A DNA stretch of 64,000 nt, taken from NCBI GenBank assembly GCA_033980235.1, contig CM067066.1, positions 39,613,455 through 39,677,454 of the forward strand. Direction: 5' to 3'. The notes below the pieces were generated by a model that did not search any database, was not told where the DNA came from, and worked only from the letters and a program-made list of their open reading frames with translations. A program made the translations under genes and the position numbers. Positions 11,194 through 45,665 of this stretch are shown in pieces. Position 1 is the first letter of the stretch, and each line of letters opens with the position of its first letter. Source of the stretch: Diadema setosum (taxonomy: Eukaryota; Echinodermata; Echinoidea; Diadematoida; Diadematidae).

Positions 11194-12478
11194 ATGGAAG
11201 GAGCAACACGGAAGAAACTAAGGATGGCATGGATTTAGTCATCCGTTGATGTGACTTAACAATACGATAGTCACCCTTTAATGTCTTTTGCTACTTTATT
11301 TTACTTTATCAAAACAGAAGTCAATTATCTGAAACTTGTACACTAAAAACAAACAAACAAAAAAGAATTCGAAGAGATGTAATAATATGATACGGGTGGC
11401 ATAAATCTTAGAGAAATGGCCTGGTAAGAAAACATGGTATTCAAAAAGATGAGAAATTTACCCCACTTTCAAAAATCACAGTGGTGACAGAGTTGATTTG
11501 TTTTCATAATTTCAAAATTCAATCATTGATTAATTTGTCAGAACTATGGTTCTGACAAATTAAAAGATGTTATAAAAGTTCACAAATTGTTTCATGTGTA
11601 ATAACTCTACACTTATTGTTACGTCATGTTAATCTCAATATGTCAATGCGTTCTTACTTGCATTTGCATTATGTTCTGTAATTACTTGTCATCTACTATG
11701 TGTAATGCTCTCATTCATTATGCTTGGAAATCAGACTGTAAATCGTTGTTTATGCTTACACATGACAATAAATCTTTGAATTGAATTTAATCAATATTTT
11801 CATTAAACGATATTGCAAATGGAAATTAAATAAATGAAATAGATCATCACCTTACATGTCCCCAAATGACTTGCACGACAAGTCCCAGTTTAGTTCTTTT
11901 GTTTTTGTTTCTAAATTAATACAAAAAAGAGATTAGTTGTCATGAAAGTGCAGGAACTTAGAGAGGTTAATGATTTTGAGTATTGGTACAAACGAGCTTT
12001 TATCTTGTAAAATTGTCTAATCAACATGTTTATATCATTGCGTCTCTGTAATCATTCTGATCATTTGAAAATGAAATTAAAGAAAAAAAAACTGCTAACT
12101 CTCATGCATGTCTTTCTTCCACAAAAATCATATACAACCAGTAAATCATACGGATGGAAATTTGCATTACAGTACTGTTGTATTGACATCTCGATCGAGC
12201 AAAACGTTGATAGGGTCTGTGCGCTACGTGCGTTCGTTGAGACACCCGCGCACTATTACGTCCGAGCTATTGCCGAATCGTTGAATGGGTCTTGCGGTGG
12301 GCGTGACTTATGCAAATTACAAAACATGAAAATGCCGATGCTCACTTTCTATCGCTCTCTTTCTCACTGCGCCACCGCCAGGGACGGACGTGCCAGCCAG
12401 AGCCCAACACACGTGCGTGCAGCGTACAACTCGCCAGTGTAAATCGTCAGCTAACTGTAACCAACAGTCCGCACCACC
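9418..12478. promoter_or_regulatory. divergent intergenic region between V-ATPase d and AHCY
   Basis: Both genes point outward from this 3-kb stretch. CpG-containing DNA at 9,490-9,660 probably carries the V-ATPase d promoter, and 12,180-12,478 the AHCY promoter and 5'UTR. An octamer-type ATGCAAAT lies at 12310-12317. Between them are poly-G (10976-10998), AAAC and AAAAC runs (11100-11195) and a 15-bp-arm hairpin (11530-11563). A segment near 11,700-11,790 ends in AATAAATCTTTGAATTGAA, like the tail of a CR1-type LINE. Confidence 0.45.
11530..11563. repeat. perfect hairpin, 15-bp arms
   Basis: TTAATTTGTCAGAAC, a 4-base loop TATG, then its exact reverse complement. It resembles the core of the TTTGTCAGA-type foldback elements elsewhere in the window. 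Confidence 0.7.
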
Positions 12479-23692
<11,214 letters not shown>

Positions 23693-24308
23693 GAATCCAA
23701 ACCCCAGCCATCCCCTCTACCGCCCCTTCCTGCTTTACCCCAGATCCCAAATCTATAAGCAACTTCTGCCGCTGTGCACTTTTTAACGGGTTGATTGATG
23801 TTCGCAACATTACACCCCTGCATCAGTTCATGTGGCAGAGTTCAGAACTCTGATCCAAGCAAGTACAACTAGCCCCGAGTGTGTGTATTGTCCTTGGGTT
23901 TCCACTTAACAAAAGTTATGGCTGTTTTGTGTTTTTAGTCACCATTTGGTACAGTCTGCTCTGAAATGATAGTTGCATAGGTACTGTAAATGGTATGTGA
24001 TAAGAAAATGTGAAGACATGCTGTAGCAGTATTTTTTTTACTCAGATTTTAATCAGGATTTCACATTAAATTGATTGCCTCTCATTGCAATCGCCCAATC
24101 AAAGTGGAAGGGAATGGATAATGAGCATGTACAATCGATGATGTTACCGTTCATCCCCCAACGACGTAAAGACAAAAAGCAAATACATGATTTATGAGTA
24201 CGCCCGCAGCTTTTCAGAGTGACTTCTAGGACGAGTTGCTTGTTATGTATTTTATGTGATTACTGACATTCCTTACTGCCCAATTTGCAAAATAATGAAG
24301 CAGAAGCA

Positions 24309-24314
24309 AATAAA
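24309..24314 (+). terminator. AHCY polyadenylation signal
   Basis: AATAAA about 617 bases after the stop codon. It is the first canonical signal in the 3'UTR. Confidence 0.6.
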
Positions 24315-25639
24315 AGAAGAATATGGACTCTAGAATACACTCTTGAGAAAGCTACTTTGTGGGATGTAGATGAACCCACAAAGTTTTGCCCGTCTTGTTA
24401 TATTATGGAGGAGAGATTACCTCGAAAGCAGGAGGTGTTTTGAATGAAATTGATGACTCAATGCTGCAGCTGAACCAAAATTTGGACAAAATTTGATAGA
24501 TACCAAGGCAGAACCTACAGTATTTATGTCACTTGGGTAATTCATGACATAATACGTTGACCTCCCCAAAGTCCCCAATGGAACAATGATGTCACAACCA
24601 GTTTATCCATTCATGATACCTAGTGAGATGGCACACAACTTTCCTTGCATTTGTGTTTTCCCCATGAAGGAATTACCTTCATTTATCTTCAAGAATATGC
24701 AGTTCCACAAAATCTTTTTCAGTCATTCCTGTAAAAAAAGAAAAAACAAAAACAAAAAAACAAAAACAGAACAAAGCAAAAACTCTTGAAATTGGAGGGG
24801 TATTCGCATCCTCAGCCACAGTTGGAATATTTCATGAACAATGTGACAGTCATTTGACCAGGAAGGGTCTTTGTATGGACTAACAGAATACCATGTTGGA
24901 TTTCTTGCATAGTATTTTATTGGGTCTGTGATGTTCTTGATACCTGTTTGATTTTGTACCAATACTAACTTATCTGCTGCTATATTGTAATGCATCAGTG
25001 GAGTATGAAACTTTCTTGTTGGAGTGATAATCTCTGTAAAAGCGAGTTGACAGAATTGGGCAGCTCAATAAGCGATTGGTTAATGCTGGACTGTATTTTT
25101 CACAATGTAGCCAAATTTTCGCTGAGCTGTATTCCAACATGTCAGTGGTAAAGGGACTATCTTTTCCTAATCTTCTCATGGTACTACGGCCAAGAGTATT
25201 GTGTCCTTGGCCATAGAAGTGTCTGTTTTATTGTTGATTTACAGTTACTGTTGATTAAATGTTATCAATACTCCTGCAAGATCATTGTGTGTTCTAAGAG
25301 TGAGTATATGCTGTTTTCTGGTTTGTATGTACACTGTATATGAAGAGTTCATTTCCTCTTTTCCAAAAGGTGCTAAATCCACTTTTGATGGCAAGGAGAA
25401 AAACCTAGATTTTTTTTCCTCATATATTTATGTATACATGTATGTTTATATAAATAATAAATATATACATGTATATATAACTGCATTATGGTGACATTGT
25501 GTAGTTAAACAATGCCAGCAGTAAAGCATGTTGGTAGTTTAAAACATTGAGACACAAATTGTCTTCCCAAAGTCGTGGGTCTCCTTGATAAAGATATTAT
25601 GGGCATGTACTGTCTCCCTAAAGCTGGATCCATAGTTAC

Positions 25640-25674
<35 letters not shown>

Positions 25675-26839
25675 TAAATGCCTGCACATGAGGGCATGTG
25701 TATGCAGGACACGTATGCTGCTGGTGGACCCATAGTCACTATGGATGTCCTTGGTTGCTAAATAGTGGCATAAGATTGGTGATCATAATTATAAGAAAAG
25801 CATCTGAAATGGCTCAGTGATCCGAAATGACATGAAAACACGGACTTGGGTCTATTTGAAGGAGGTTTGCAATCTGCTGTAAAAATCTCCATTACTGTAT
25901 TTGAGACCATCTTGGAAACCCTACACGGTAAACAAATGCCTGAACAAGTGTGTCTGTGTAATGTGTTTGCTTCATGCAATAATGTGTAGGTATGTGTCAT
26001 AACAGCATCATCATATTTCTCCAGCTTTAAATCATTGCAGTCATGTCGTGTGAAGTTGAAACCATTTCTCTTGGTGGCAAAAGTTACCACACCACCACAA
26101 CACAACCAAAACATCACCACAACACAACAACACGTGACAGAAGGTGCAATCACCGATTACAGTACTATTATTGCAGGTATTTGTGAAGAAGGACAAATGA
26201 CATCTTCAGGTCTTTGAAGTTTTTGAGGGTCGTACTATGCCATTACAGGTTAGATATGCCCAAATATACATGTAGTTAAATGTCTCATTTCAGTACCTGT
26301 TGCCCAGGACATGATTTCTTTGCTGCACAGGACTTGCACCACTTATGTGTAGGTCAGTGCAAGTACAAATTCTGAACTCCTACAGTGTAACTAGTGGCAA
26401 CATTCAGTGTGTACATAAAACGAAGCATGGGCTGCTCCAATATGCCAGTCATGGCAGATTTTGTAGGCTTCCAGAAATCTTGGGATTATTATCACAATCA
26501 AAGACAGAATTTGTCACTGACCTAACCAATATCTTTGTATCGGCTAGTAAATGCAAATAGAAAGCACATAGAAAATCACGAGACATTTTTGATAAAACAT
26601 AACTAAGAAAAGAAACAAACTATAAGATCAGTGACAAAGGAGAAGTGTAAAGGTAGATTGTGTGGTATTGATGACCTTATTATGACAGAATTTCCCAGTG
26701 ATGGCTTCATCATTATTCCATTTTTTGTTTTCACGATTGATATTTACACACTTCTTCTTCAATCACTGATTGAATATTTACTCTTGGGCCTTATATACTG
26801 ACACTGGGTTTCCATCAATTCTTCACCTAGCCTTTTGCC

Positions 26840-27002
26840 TAGCCTTTTGCAAAGGCAGCTCACAATGGACTTGCATACGGCAGGCGGTGGACTCGCGTGC
26901 ACCCAGCTCTCGCAGCTCGCCGGTCGCGCACTGTGTGTGAGAGTCCATTGCTCTCTGCGAGCGTGTGCTGAAATTATAGCGAACTGCCTTTGCAAAAGGC
27001 TA
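26840..27002. mobile_element. 163-bp CpG-rich inverted-repeat element
   Basis: Ends TAGCCTTTTGCAAAGGCAG (26840-26858) and CTGCCTTTGCAAAAGGCTA (26984-27002) are exact inverted repeats. The interior is GC- and CpG-rich, unlike its surroundings. Confidence 0.8.
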
Positions 27003-27450
27003 CTGATCCCCTCATTGTTCACAGTTCATTGTACATACATCAATAATTCCATACAATTGAATACAGGAATTATTTCAAAATCAGCTCTACCATTAAGTAG
27101 CACTAGTCTAGTAAGGCAATGAGATTCCACCATGTACCTCCAGTATTCTGTTCAAATTGGTTAGTGCAGACTAATCCTACAACTGTAGTGTAGGGTATTG
27201 GTAACAAGCCAGAGATACACCCCCTTAAAAACAAAAAACAAAAACAAACAATACAAAATAAAAGCAAGAGGAAAAAAATCCAGCATGTTTTGACACTTAT
27301 CAATCCAACTATCAACAAACGCACTTCATATCAAAAAACTGCTATAAATGACAGTTACAGAGGCCACTGCATGTTCACAAGGCTGTATTTATTCTGACAC
27401 AGTTTTACTGAGCAATGACAACTACAAGATTCTTGCTTAACGTCCATAAT

Positions 27451-27456
27451 TTTATT
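27451..27456 (-). terminator. candidate CDK10 polyadenylation signal
   Basis: AATAAA on the minus strand about 1.5 kb after the CDK10 stop. A second candidate is at 27388-27393. The position is only a guess. Confidence 0.3.
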
Positions 27457-27593
27457 TCATCAACCAACTCCACTCCAAAAATTGTATACATAGAGAAGTT
27501 AACTTTTTATATGCTTGTCTAGTGAGAAATAAATATCTATTTTTTTTTTTAAGGGTGCCACTGTATGAGTATGAATTCTCTAATAGACTCTAT

Positions 27594-27794
27594 GGCCCAA
27601 ATTCAAGAAGGTGATTTGAACTTAGACCATGGTCTAAAATATGTGTGAAATAGGCGTACCTTTGACATGTGCGTATCAATGCGTGTTTGGTACTGGACGT
27701 CTGTTGGAGTACACAATCTATCAATCCTATTTACACAGAAGAAACCATGGTTTAAACCATGGTTTCAATTGTAGCACCTTTGTGAATTTGGGCC
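27594..27794. mobile_element. 201-bp foldback element with GGCCCAAATTCA ends
   Basis: GGCCCAAATTCA-AGAAGGTG at the left and CACCTTTGTGAATTTGGGCC at the right are inverted. TAT flanks both sides (3-bp duplication, as in PIF/Harbinger). It contains a 26-bp perfect palindrome at 27741-27766 built on ACCATGGT. Confidence 0.75.
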
Positions 27795-28981
27795 TATATG
27801 TAAGTACCTTCCAAATAATATACCCTGGGGTACCAAATGGAAGTCCATGATTTTCTGAAATGATTTTTTTTTTCTTGGGGGGGGGGGGGGAAATAGGGGA
27901 AAAATTTTTTAGTGCATTACATTCTGTTCATTATAAAAAACAGAATCAAAAGAATAGAAGTGTCAATTTTTTTCATGTAATACAGCAAGGCTATAGTAAA
28001 AGTGTGCGCACTTCTTTTGCATTCCCTTAAACTATGTAACTTTGGCAAGCTTTTTTTTTTTCTTTTTTTTTTGCCATTATAATCAATCATACATCTGTAT
28101 GATCAGATCAGGAATTTCATACCACTTCTTGCACAGATCAAACAATGTGGCCCAACCTTGCCATATAATTCCCTCAATGATTGCAAAAAAGAGGCATTGA
28201 CATTATTATTATTATTGTAATTACATTGAACACATCATAACAGTGCTGAATTTGCATTGGGACAGTTATCGCAATTGCTAAAATACAGTCACCACAAGAC
28301 TAATGTGTACATCTAACAAACATGCGATGGCACTACACAATGCTGTAACCCAGGGTTTGACGGTACTCTGGGGTAAAGTATGCCACATCAAACATCCTAC
28401 TGGACTTTGTAGCAGTTCAAACATGCAGGCAGTCAGTTTGATGCATTTTCAAACATTTCTGGTCAGTGTTCTTCACCTCATTGCAAAATCAAGAGAAATC
28501 TACCTTCCCACTGCCTCTTGTACAAAAGGAAAATGGTATGAAATGCAAAATCTCTAGAAGTGGAATCCCTTGGGGGAGCAGCTCTCTTACCATCAGATGT
28601 GAAGAGTGGCCGTGTCAAAGTTGAAACAAGTTTGACTGGAGGTAGGAACTCAGCACAGGTTAACTTTTCAAATAATGCGACCTTGACATCTAGATTATGG
28701 GATCATGAATGACAATAAATGAATTTCATGGTCCTTATTGGAGAGCCCTTATGTGGAACCGGAACTTCTTTCATCTAGCACTGATCCCCTTCCAGCATGT
28801 TCACAGCAGGTGTAAGGACAAACATTTGAAACCTACAAGTCCCACAGTATCAAACACCTCAAATCTCCACCAAAGATTAGAAGCCGCCTGGAAATGGAGT
28901 GTAGCGACTCCTTGTGGAATAGTGAGTTCAGATGTTCCAGCCCAACACAGTGTTATTGAGCAAAGGTTTCATGGGCCACTA

Positions 28982-39454
<10,473 letters not shown>

Positions 39455-39612
39455 CTTGCAGTGTGCAGTGTTTCAGTTGATCAGCCAATGATAGTAGATG
39501 ACCGCTTCAGTTGATGGAAACCAAGCAGTTATTGGTCATACTAATGCTATGGTACTATTGCACTGGGCAAAAGAATACATGCAATAAATATCAAACAGTT
39601 CATATCATAATA

Positions 39613-39781
39613 TTGACCGACAAAGTACACATGTATGTCTAATTCCGCAAAAAACTTCTCATTTATATTAATTATAATAATGACATTTGCTGGGTCAGTT
39701 TTTCCAGCAAATGTCATTATTATAAATGAGAAGTTTTTCGAAGAATTACATGTAGACATACAAAAGGTACTTGTCGGTCAA
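39613..39781. mobile_element. 169-bp foldback element with 9-bp target duplication
   Basis: The arms fold almost end to end: TTGACCGACAA (39613-39623) pairs with TTGTCGGTCAA (39771-39781), and AATAATGACATTTGCTGG pairs with CCAGCAAATGTCATTATT around a short loop near 39695-39704. ATCATAATA flanks both sides (39604-39612 and 39782-39790). A 9-bp duplication is typical of Mutator-like elements. Confidence 0.85.
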
Positions 39782-40351
39782 ATCATAATAGTGATCTAGT
39801 GATCTAACTCTACATTAAATTGGTTGGCATGGTTGCAATATTTCTGTTCGCTACACAACATTTTGTGACAACATCTTGTCGTTTTGACCGAAAGATTGGT
39901 CTGTATCTTGTCGGTGATACTGTTACTGATATGTTCCGTGGAGACTGCGCCTGGCTTCATGGAATCCCATAAAGCTGTAACCGTTAGGTGGTTTCTATCA
40001 TGATTTCCCCCCTCTTCTCCCCCCCCCCCCCAAAAAAAAAAAGTATTAAATTTAGTGTACCGTATGTGACACTATTAAAAACACAGAAGATCCGGAGATG
40101 TGCCTCTATGGCCTACAGTGTAGACCATGTCTACCAGGTAGAATCCATGATCTAGAACTTTACAACACTACACCATTACCGTGGAGGGTTCTAATACTAT
40201 AGCCCACATTAATGAGAGAGCTCAATAGCTCGAGCACAGTATCTCGCGATCACCTCGCCGGGCTTTATACATGAGAGTAACCGCACCAGCGACCACAACA
40301 CGAGTGACGTAACGTGTTACTAATTACAGCGCCCCGCGCCGGGGTTAACTA

Positions 40352-40880
40352 GCCTTTTATTGGCAAGGCCTCGTGACTGTGAAAGAGACTAACTGCGAGA
40401 GAACGGGTGAATGCAAAACCGAGCGGCGCAGCCACGAGGCCTTTTGAAACCCGACATGAATTTCTTATCTTGAGCCTTGTTTCTCGTGGATTCTGCTACC
40501 CTATATAGGGTAGCGGCCAATCAGCGACCGCATTGCTCACCACGCCGTCGCATCTAATGAATACGCATCTAGGGCCTAAGTACACCTGTATGCATGTCGG
40601 CGGCTCGCTCATCAGTAGCTGCCTGCATTGCCAGCGCAGCGTTGACACGTCCTCATAACATTAGAATACCAACGGTGCTCTGACTCGTCTATCATCAGTG
40701 ATAATGAATATATGAATGATTCATATTCGGCTTCGTCGGGAGGCGGTAGGGAAAAAAACCCAGGTTTCAAAAGGCCTTGTGGCTGCGCCACTTGGTCTCG
40801 CGTTCACTTGTTTCTCGCAGTTCTCGGTGTGGCGAGTTTAAATAGTCTCAATCTTCAGCCATGAGGCCTTGTCAAATTTC
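40352..40880. repeat. long imperfect inverted repeat upstream of CDK10
   Basis: About 110-bp arms: GCGCAGCCACGAGGCCTTTTG (ends ~40447) matches the reverse complement of CAAAAGGCCTTGTGGCTGCGC (~40772-40792). The match extends outward to the GGCAAGGCCTCGTGACTG / CCATGAGGCCTTGTC ends. Between the arms lies the 20-bp palindrome at 40495-40514. Confidence 0.7.
40495..40514. repeat. 20-bp perfect palindrome
   Basis: GCTACCCTATATAGGGTAGC, exactly self-complementary with a TATA core, inside the inverted repeat upstream of CDK10. Confidence 0.9.
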
Positions 40881-41490
40881 TAATCCATTATTGACTGGAT
40901 AAGATGTCTGTGTGCGCATGCGCTGGCCGTCAATTCAGTGTAGCTCTCCCAGGTTTCTCTCGACCGAGTCACATTCCAGTCATCAATTCGAACAGAAAGG
41001 GACTATTGACATGTTGACAGAACTAAACGTTGCACAAACTCCTAAGTCTTCAAATTGAAGAAATTTTTCGATTCTAAGTTGATATTTGTCTGCGATACTA
41101 CCCAGTCATGATCCTGAATGCTACACTACAGTCCGCAGCCCCATTAGTATTACGCTATATGCGTATGGGGCTGGTCGCAGTAAAAAGGCCAAGGTTAACG
41201 ACAGCACTAACTATACACAGCCCTGTCGCTGTACACAAGTGTAAAGTCGCGACAGCACAAGCCAAGGCCAAGCACTGCACTAGACTAATTCACGTTAGCC
41301 TACCTATCGCAAACACCTGCTTGAAACTTGAAACTTGAAATGATAATCCCTGTAGCAGCTCATCGAAGCTAAACTGGGATGGACTGTGCGATGACGACGT
41401 TGGCCGACGGTGCTTGAAGTGCTATTATGCAGATGTAACTATTTACAATAAAATGTCATGTGCGTGCAAATAAAAGTCAGGCTGCCAGGC

Positions 41491-42228
41491 TTACAGCATT
41501 TTGGACCCTACGGGAGGCTGCAACCTTCTGATAATTGGTAGGGCAGCCTTCTGGAAGGTGTTAACAGTAGGTGCAGTGACAGCGTTGCTTGGTAGGTGGT
41601 TCCAGATCCATACAGTACGTGGATAGAAGGAATATTTGTATGGGTCAATTGAGGCATCTGGTATCATGTATTTGAGCTGGTGGTCATGTCTGCCAATGTA
41701 AGGGGCTGGAAAGATGGAGGGCGGAAGTGATATGTTGACAAGGTTGTAGTGGACTTTGTAGAACATGGTGCATTGTGCTGTGAGGCGTCGTGTGTGCAGT
41801 GTGTCCCATCCCAGTTTGGATACAAGGGATGTAGAGGAAGTACCCCATCTGTAATCCTGGTGGACGAAGCGAGCAGCTGCTTTTTGGACTCCTTCAAGGC
41901 CTTGTACTGTGTTGGTGTGGTATGGATTCCATGCCTCTGATCCATACTCTAGCTGCGGACGAACAAGCATTTGATATGCCCTGTTTTTGACAGCTTTGGA
42001 GCATGGGGATAATGTACGACGTAGGAGACCGAGGGTTTTGTTAGCTTTTTGACGAATGGCCTGGCAGTGAGTAGCCCAGCGAAGATCTTTTGAGACCGTG
42101 ACCCCCAGGTACTTGTATTGTTGGACTCTGGGTATGGTCTCCTGAAGGAGCTTGTATTCACGGAGCGAAGGTTTCCGTTTTCTGGTAATAGTAAGAGTAG
42201 CACATTTGGGAATGTTGAAGCTAAGGAG
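41491..42228 (-). pseudogene. 5'-truncated LINE, C-terminal reverse-transcriptase region
   Basis: An uninterrupted minus-strand frame of 245 codons with stop at 41491-41493. It opens mid-protein at FNIPKCATLTITRKRKP. Recognisable blocks: YKYLGVTVSKDLRW, KANKTLGLLRRTL, RPQLEYGSEAWNP and FYPRTVWIWNHLPSNAV. These are typical of the C-terminal part of Jockey/CR1-like LINE polymerases. The endonuclease and catalytic core are missing, as in normal 5' truncation. The open frame suggests a fairly recent insertion. Confidence 0.85.
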
Positions 42229-42579
42229 CTAAATCAAATGTAAATGTTAGACCTAACCAACAGAACAAAATAAAATTCGTAGTTTATTCTACCTGAGCGT
42301 TAGTGTTCGTGATACATATGTATTAGTACTTACACGGTGGGTCACAAGGGATATCTAGGCGGATTGGTTGCAGATATAGTGGCAACTGAACAACAGTCCA
42401 GCTCGCGTCAGCTCGTAGCAGAATTAACGCAATTCTACATGGAGGCTGCCATCTTGCATTTACGGTGGATCGCGGCAAGCGTACGTAGAGGGCGGGCTTC
42501 AATTGCTGACTACACGATCAGTCACCGGCGCTGCGGAGCACTGAGATCTCCACAGACCTCTTACACCTAGCCAAGGAGC

Positions 42580-43076
42580 TATGACCTTGTCTTTACCAAA
42601 CCGTGCTGGCTGTGCGATGAATGGGACAAAAAACAGGAAGTAAACCACCAGAGTAACAACAATGAAGGGATTATCAGATTAAACTGAAATTAAGCATGCC
42701 TCATTAACACATTAGGTCCATAATTAATGCCAACTTTCAAAGCAGTAGCCTTATTTCTTCAAAAGTTATTAGAGTTGAAAGTGAAGAGTGTGGACAAGGT
42801 TTTTCAGAAATGAAAAAGGGACTCTAAAGACACACCTAATCACACTATTCTACCAAAAATGTTTGAAATAAACTGCTAAAAAAACACACTTTCCTGCCCG
42901 TTTTATGATACCAAATTTTAGCATAATGTAAAAGAAGACCGTCCACTCTTTCAGAAAATACGAAAAAGTCAAGTTCGGCTAAGTTGACCCATAATGTCAC
43001 TTATTTTCAGTCCTCACGCAAAATCAGTGTGTGCGACTTTATGTTCGATTTGAGGTGCACAGTCACATATTATAAA
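42580..43076 (-). mobile_element. truncated copy of the 700-bp TIR element
   Basis: Reverse complement of roughly 50372-50848 (for example GATGAATGGGACAAAAAACAG against the inverted CTGTTTTTTTGTCCCATTC). It keeps one terminal repeat (GAGGTGCACAGTCACATATT) and has lost the other. Confidence 0.75.
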
Positions 43077-43079
43077 TCA

Positions 43080-44460
43080 TTTTCAACATAAAACCAAAAG
43101 TTATAAACAAAAATTTCTGCATTTTTTCCCATATTCTATAACATTCCTTTTTTTTTTTCCAGACCTGCATTGGGGTATATTCATGAGAAGAAAACTTGAC
43201 GAAGCAAATTAAAGGATTTGTTCCGCACCAGACCATCAAGTTCTATACAGAATTTCAGGATTATGTTTCCTCTGAAATACACTTGTTAAAATCAAGAACC
43301 TCTTCTTTGGTCTCCAACCCTATGGAAGAGCGGCTTGAAGCGTGGAGCATCGAAGCCAGTGCGTGGAATGCTAAGCATTCATTATGCTGTAAAACCTAGA
43401 TATTTTTGCACAAATTGCTAAGAGACTCCACTCCTTTTCTAACACCTCCCTGGTCAGACGTAATATGCATATTTACGATTACTAAAGCGATTTGCATTTC
43501 TCATCAATTGAATCCTTCCAATCGCCGAAGTTTATGGAAATGCAGTTTATCGTCTCGGCGCTTGTTGCTACAATGTAGGGTACCTATGTGGCAGGGAAAA
43601 AGAAGCACGCACACAATAATGTGGACAAAATGCACTCTATAAGGCGTCGGCTTCCTGGAGTACGTTCGTTTACTCAGTGTTAATTCTCCCTTCGGAAAAT
43701 TCTACGAGGTGTTCTGATTGTTAACAATAAAGAGAAAAGAAAAGTCGTACAATCAGAGATAAAAATCAAACATGATGAGAAGCTAATTATGCCTACTCCA
43801 GCATGTCAACGCCTTAATAGGAGGGCATTGTATTCACATTGTGTGCTCCTTTTTCCGTGTTCTTTATACAGCCCACCGGATCGCATATAGCAACAATAAG
43901 CATCGAGACAGTTTTTGCAATATATTCAAATTCTATATGAATGCTTTGTTCACAAAAGAGCGCCTTGACAACCGCAATGCTTTCTGGAGGAAAAAAACAC
44001 ACCAAATGAATTACCTTAACTACAGGGAGTGGGGGAATAAAAATCAATGTTTCGTAACTATAGGCTGTACAGGGAAATGAACATCCATGAGTTTGAATAT
44101 CTACTACAGAAATTGTCTATAAGAGTAAGAATTGGGCAGAGTGGGGACTTGGTCATGGGGTGTGCATGTAGGGTTTATGGGGTGTATGTGAATAGACAGG
44201 AAGGAGAAAAGGGAGAAGGAAAAGACTTCTGAAATTAGGTCAAAGTGGGAAAAAAATATTGACATTATCAATTGAATCCACCTTGTTTTGGGGTTTTCAA
44301 TTAGTAGCAAGGGCCTGTATGTGCAATAACAGATTTATAGGCCCCTATAAGAAAGATATATTTATGCTTCTTGTTCAAGACAGGTGGTTAATAGGAATTC
44401 CACAGCTTAGGACCTGACAAAGTGGATTGTCGGGTTACTCGAGTTCATACCGTGGCATGT
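43080..44460. other. intergenic DNA
   Basis: No gene or repeat recognised. Short frames of 60-80 codons on both strands look like chance. Confidence 0.5.
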
Positions 44461-45606
44461 AAAATTAGAAATGTTGCTATGGCGACTGGTATGCCTCCGT
44501 CATGAAGCATGGTTCTCCTGATAGGTCTGTAGTACAATGTCTTGACACTGTGTGATGACAGTTTCACATATTTGGCAAAATATTAAAATCACAGATTTAC
44601 CACAAATGTGTTGAATGTTCACTTTGCTTGAACTAAGTTTGCTATTACTGTCTAAGAGTGCAAGTACATGTATTTGGGATTTGAGGATTTTTACTTGGCT
44701 GTTGACCCTTTTATACGTTTATGCATTGAGTAATTTTCAAGGTATGGAGAAAAAGTGTAAGTTCAGTATTGAATAGTGAAATTTTTACATTTTATCCTGG
44801 CCTTTGACCCTTGACCTTTTAATACCCTATGACCCTACAATTCCCAAGAGAATCACTGTCAGGTAGAACATACATAAATATGTAAAAAGTTTCATAATGA
44901 CACCTTGAGTCACTTTCGAGATATGGAGGAAGAAGTGAAATATAGCACTTTTACTTGAACTTTGACCTTTTGGCAAGAAACTTCCAAGAGAATCTTTGTT
45001 GTGTAATACATGTATATATTCAGTTTCAAAAAAATCCTACAGGCATTGCATAAATATGAGGGAAGTAGTGACATTTTGAGGAGTTGACCTTGACCTTGAC
45101 CCATGACCCCCAAATTCCCTGGATAATCACTGCCAGTCAGTACATGCATATGTACCAAGTTTCATAAAGATACCTTGAACCATTTGCCAGATATAGGAGA
45201 GCCTGAAAGTGAAATTTAACATTTTACTTGACATTTGACCTTTGACCTCATGACCCGAAACTCTGAGAATCTTTATTTGGTAGTACATGTATACACTAAA
45301 TAAGTTTCAAGAAAATACCTTCAGGCATTGCACAGATATGGGGGAAATAGTGCAATTTTGAGCATTTGACCTTGACCTTTTGACCTTTGGCCTTGAGCAT
45401 GGGCACCCTAAAGTTGATAGGCACAACTTCGCTCACTCGTACATAAACATGCCAAGTTTCATAAGGATACTTCAAACGTTTTTTTTTTTTTTTTTTCTTT
45501 TTCTTTTGACGCTGTCCACAAACTTGATTACGGACGGAAGGATGGACGGACGGACGGACAACCCGAAAACATAATGCCTCCGGCGACACTTCGTGGCGGA
45601 GGCATA
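44461..45606 (+). mobile_element. large non-autonomous element with AGGTCA half-site arrays, copy 2
   Basis: Same start (TTAGAAATGTTGCTATGGCG), same (CGGA)n and the same terminal hairpin as 31675-32905. It again carries repeated TGACCTTTGACC-type strings (near 44800, 44960, 45086, 45236, 45367). Interrupted by poly-T at 45480-45496. Confidence 0.75.
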
Positions 45607-45665
45607 CAAAAATCATGGTTGGAACCATATAGGTACCATAACTTATTATGGCGGTAGGTGTTCAG

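Larger units (their letters stand above)
23693..28981. other. convergent region between AHCY and CDK10
   Basis: AHCY 3'UTR runs to ~24,330. CDK10 3'UTR probably enters from the right. In between: an AAAAAC run (24730-24780), a (TG)n run (25641-25671), two inverted-repeat elements (26840-27002 and 27594-27794) and poly-T and poly-G runs at 27541-27552 and 27866-27891. Short open frames here look like chance. Confidence 0.5.
39455..41490. promoter_or_regulatory. CDK10 upstream region
   Basis: Contains a foldback element (39613-39781), a poly-C/poly-A run (40020-40041) and CpG-containing DNA at 40,220-40,960. Part of the latter is an inverted repeat (40352-40880). The CDK10 5'UTR and promoter should lie here; no start site can be placed. 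Confidence 0.35.
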
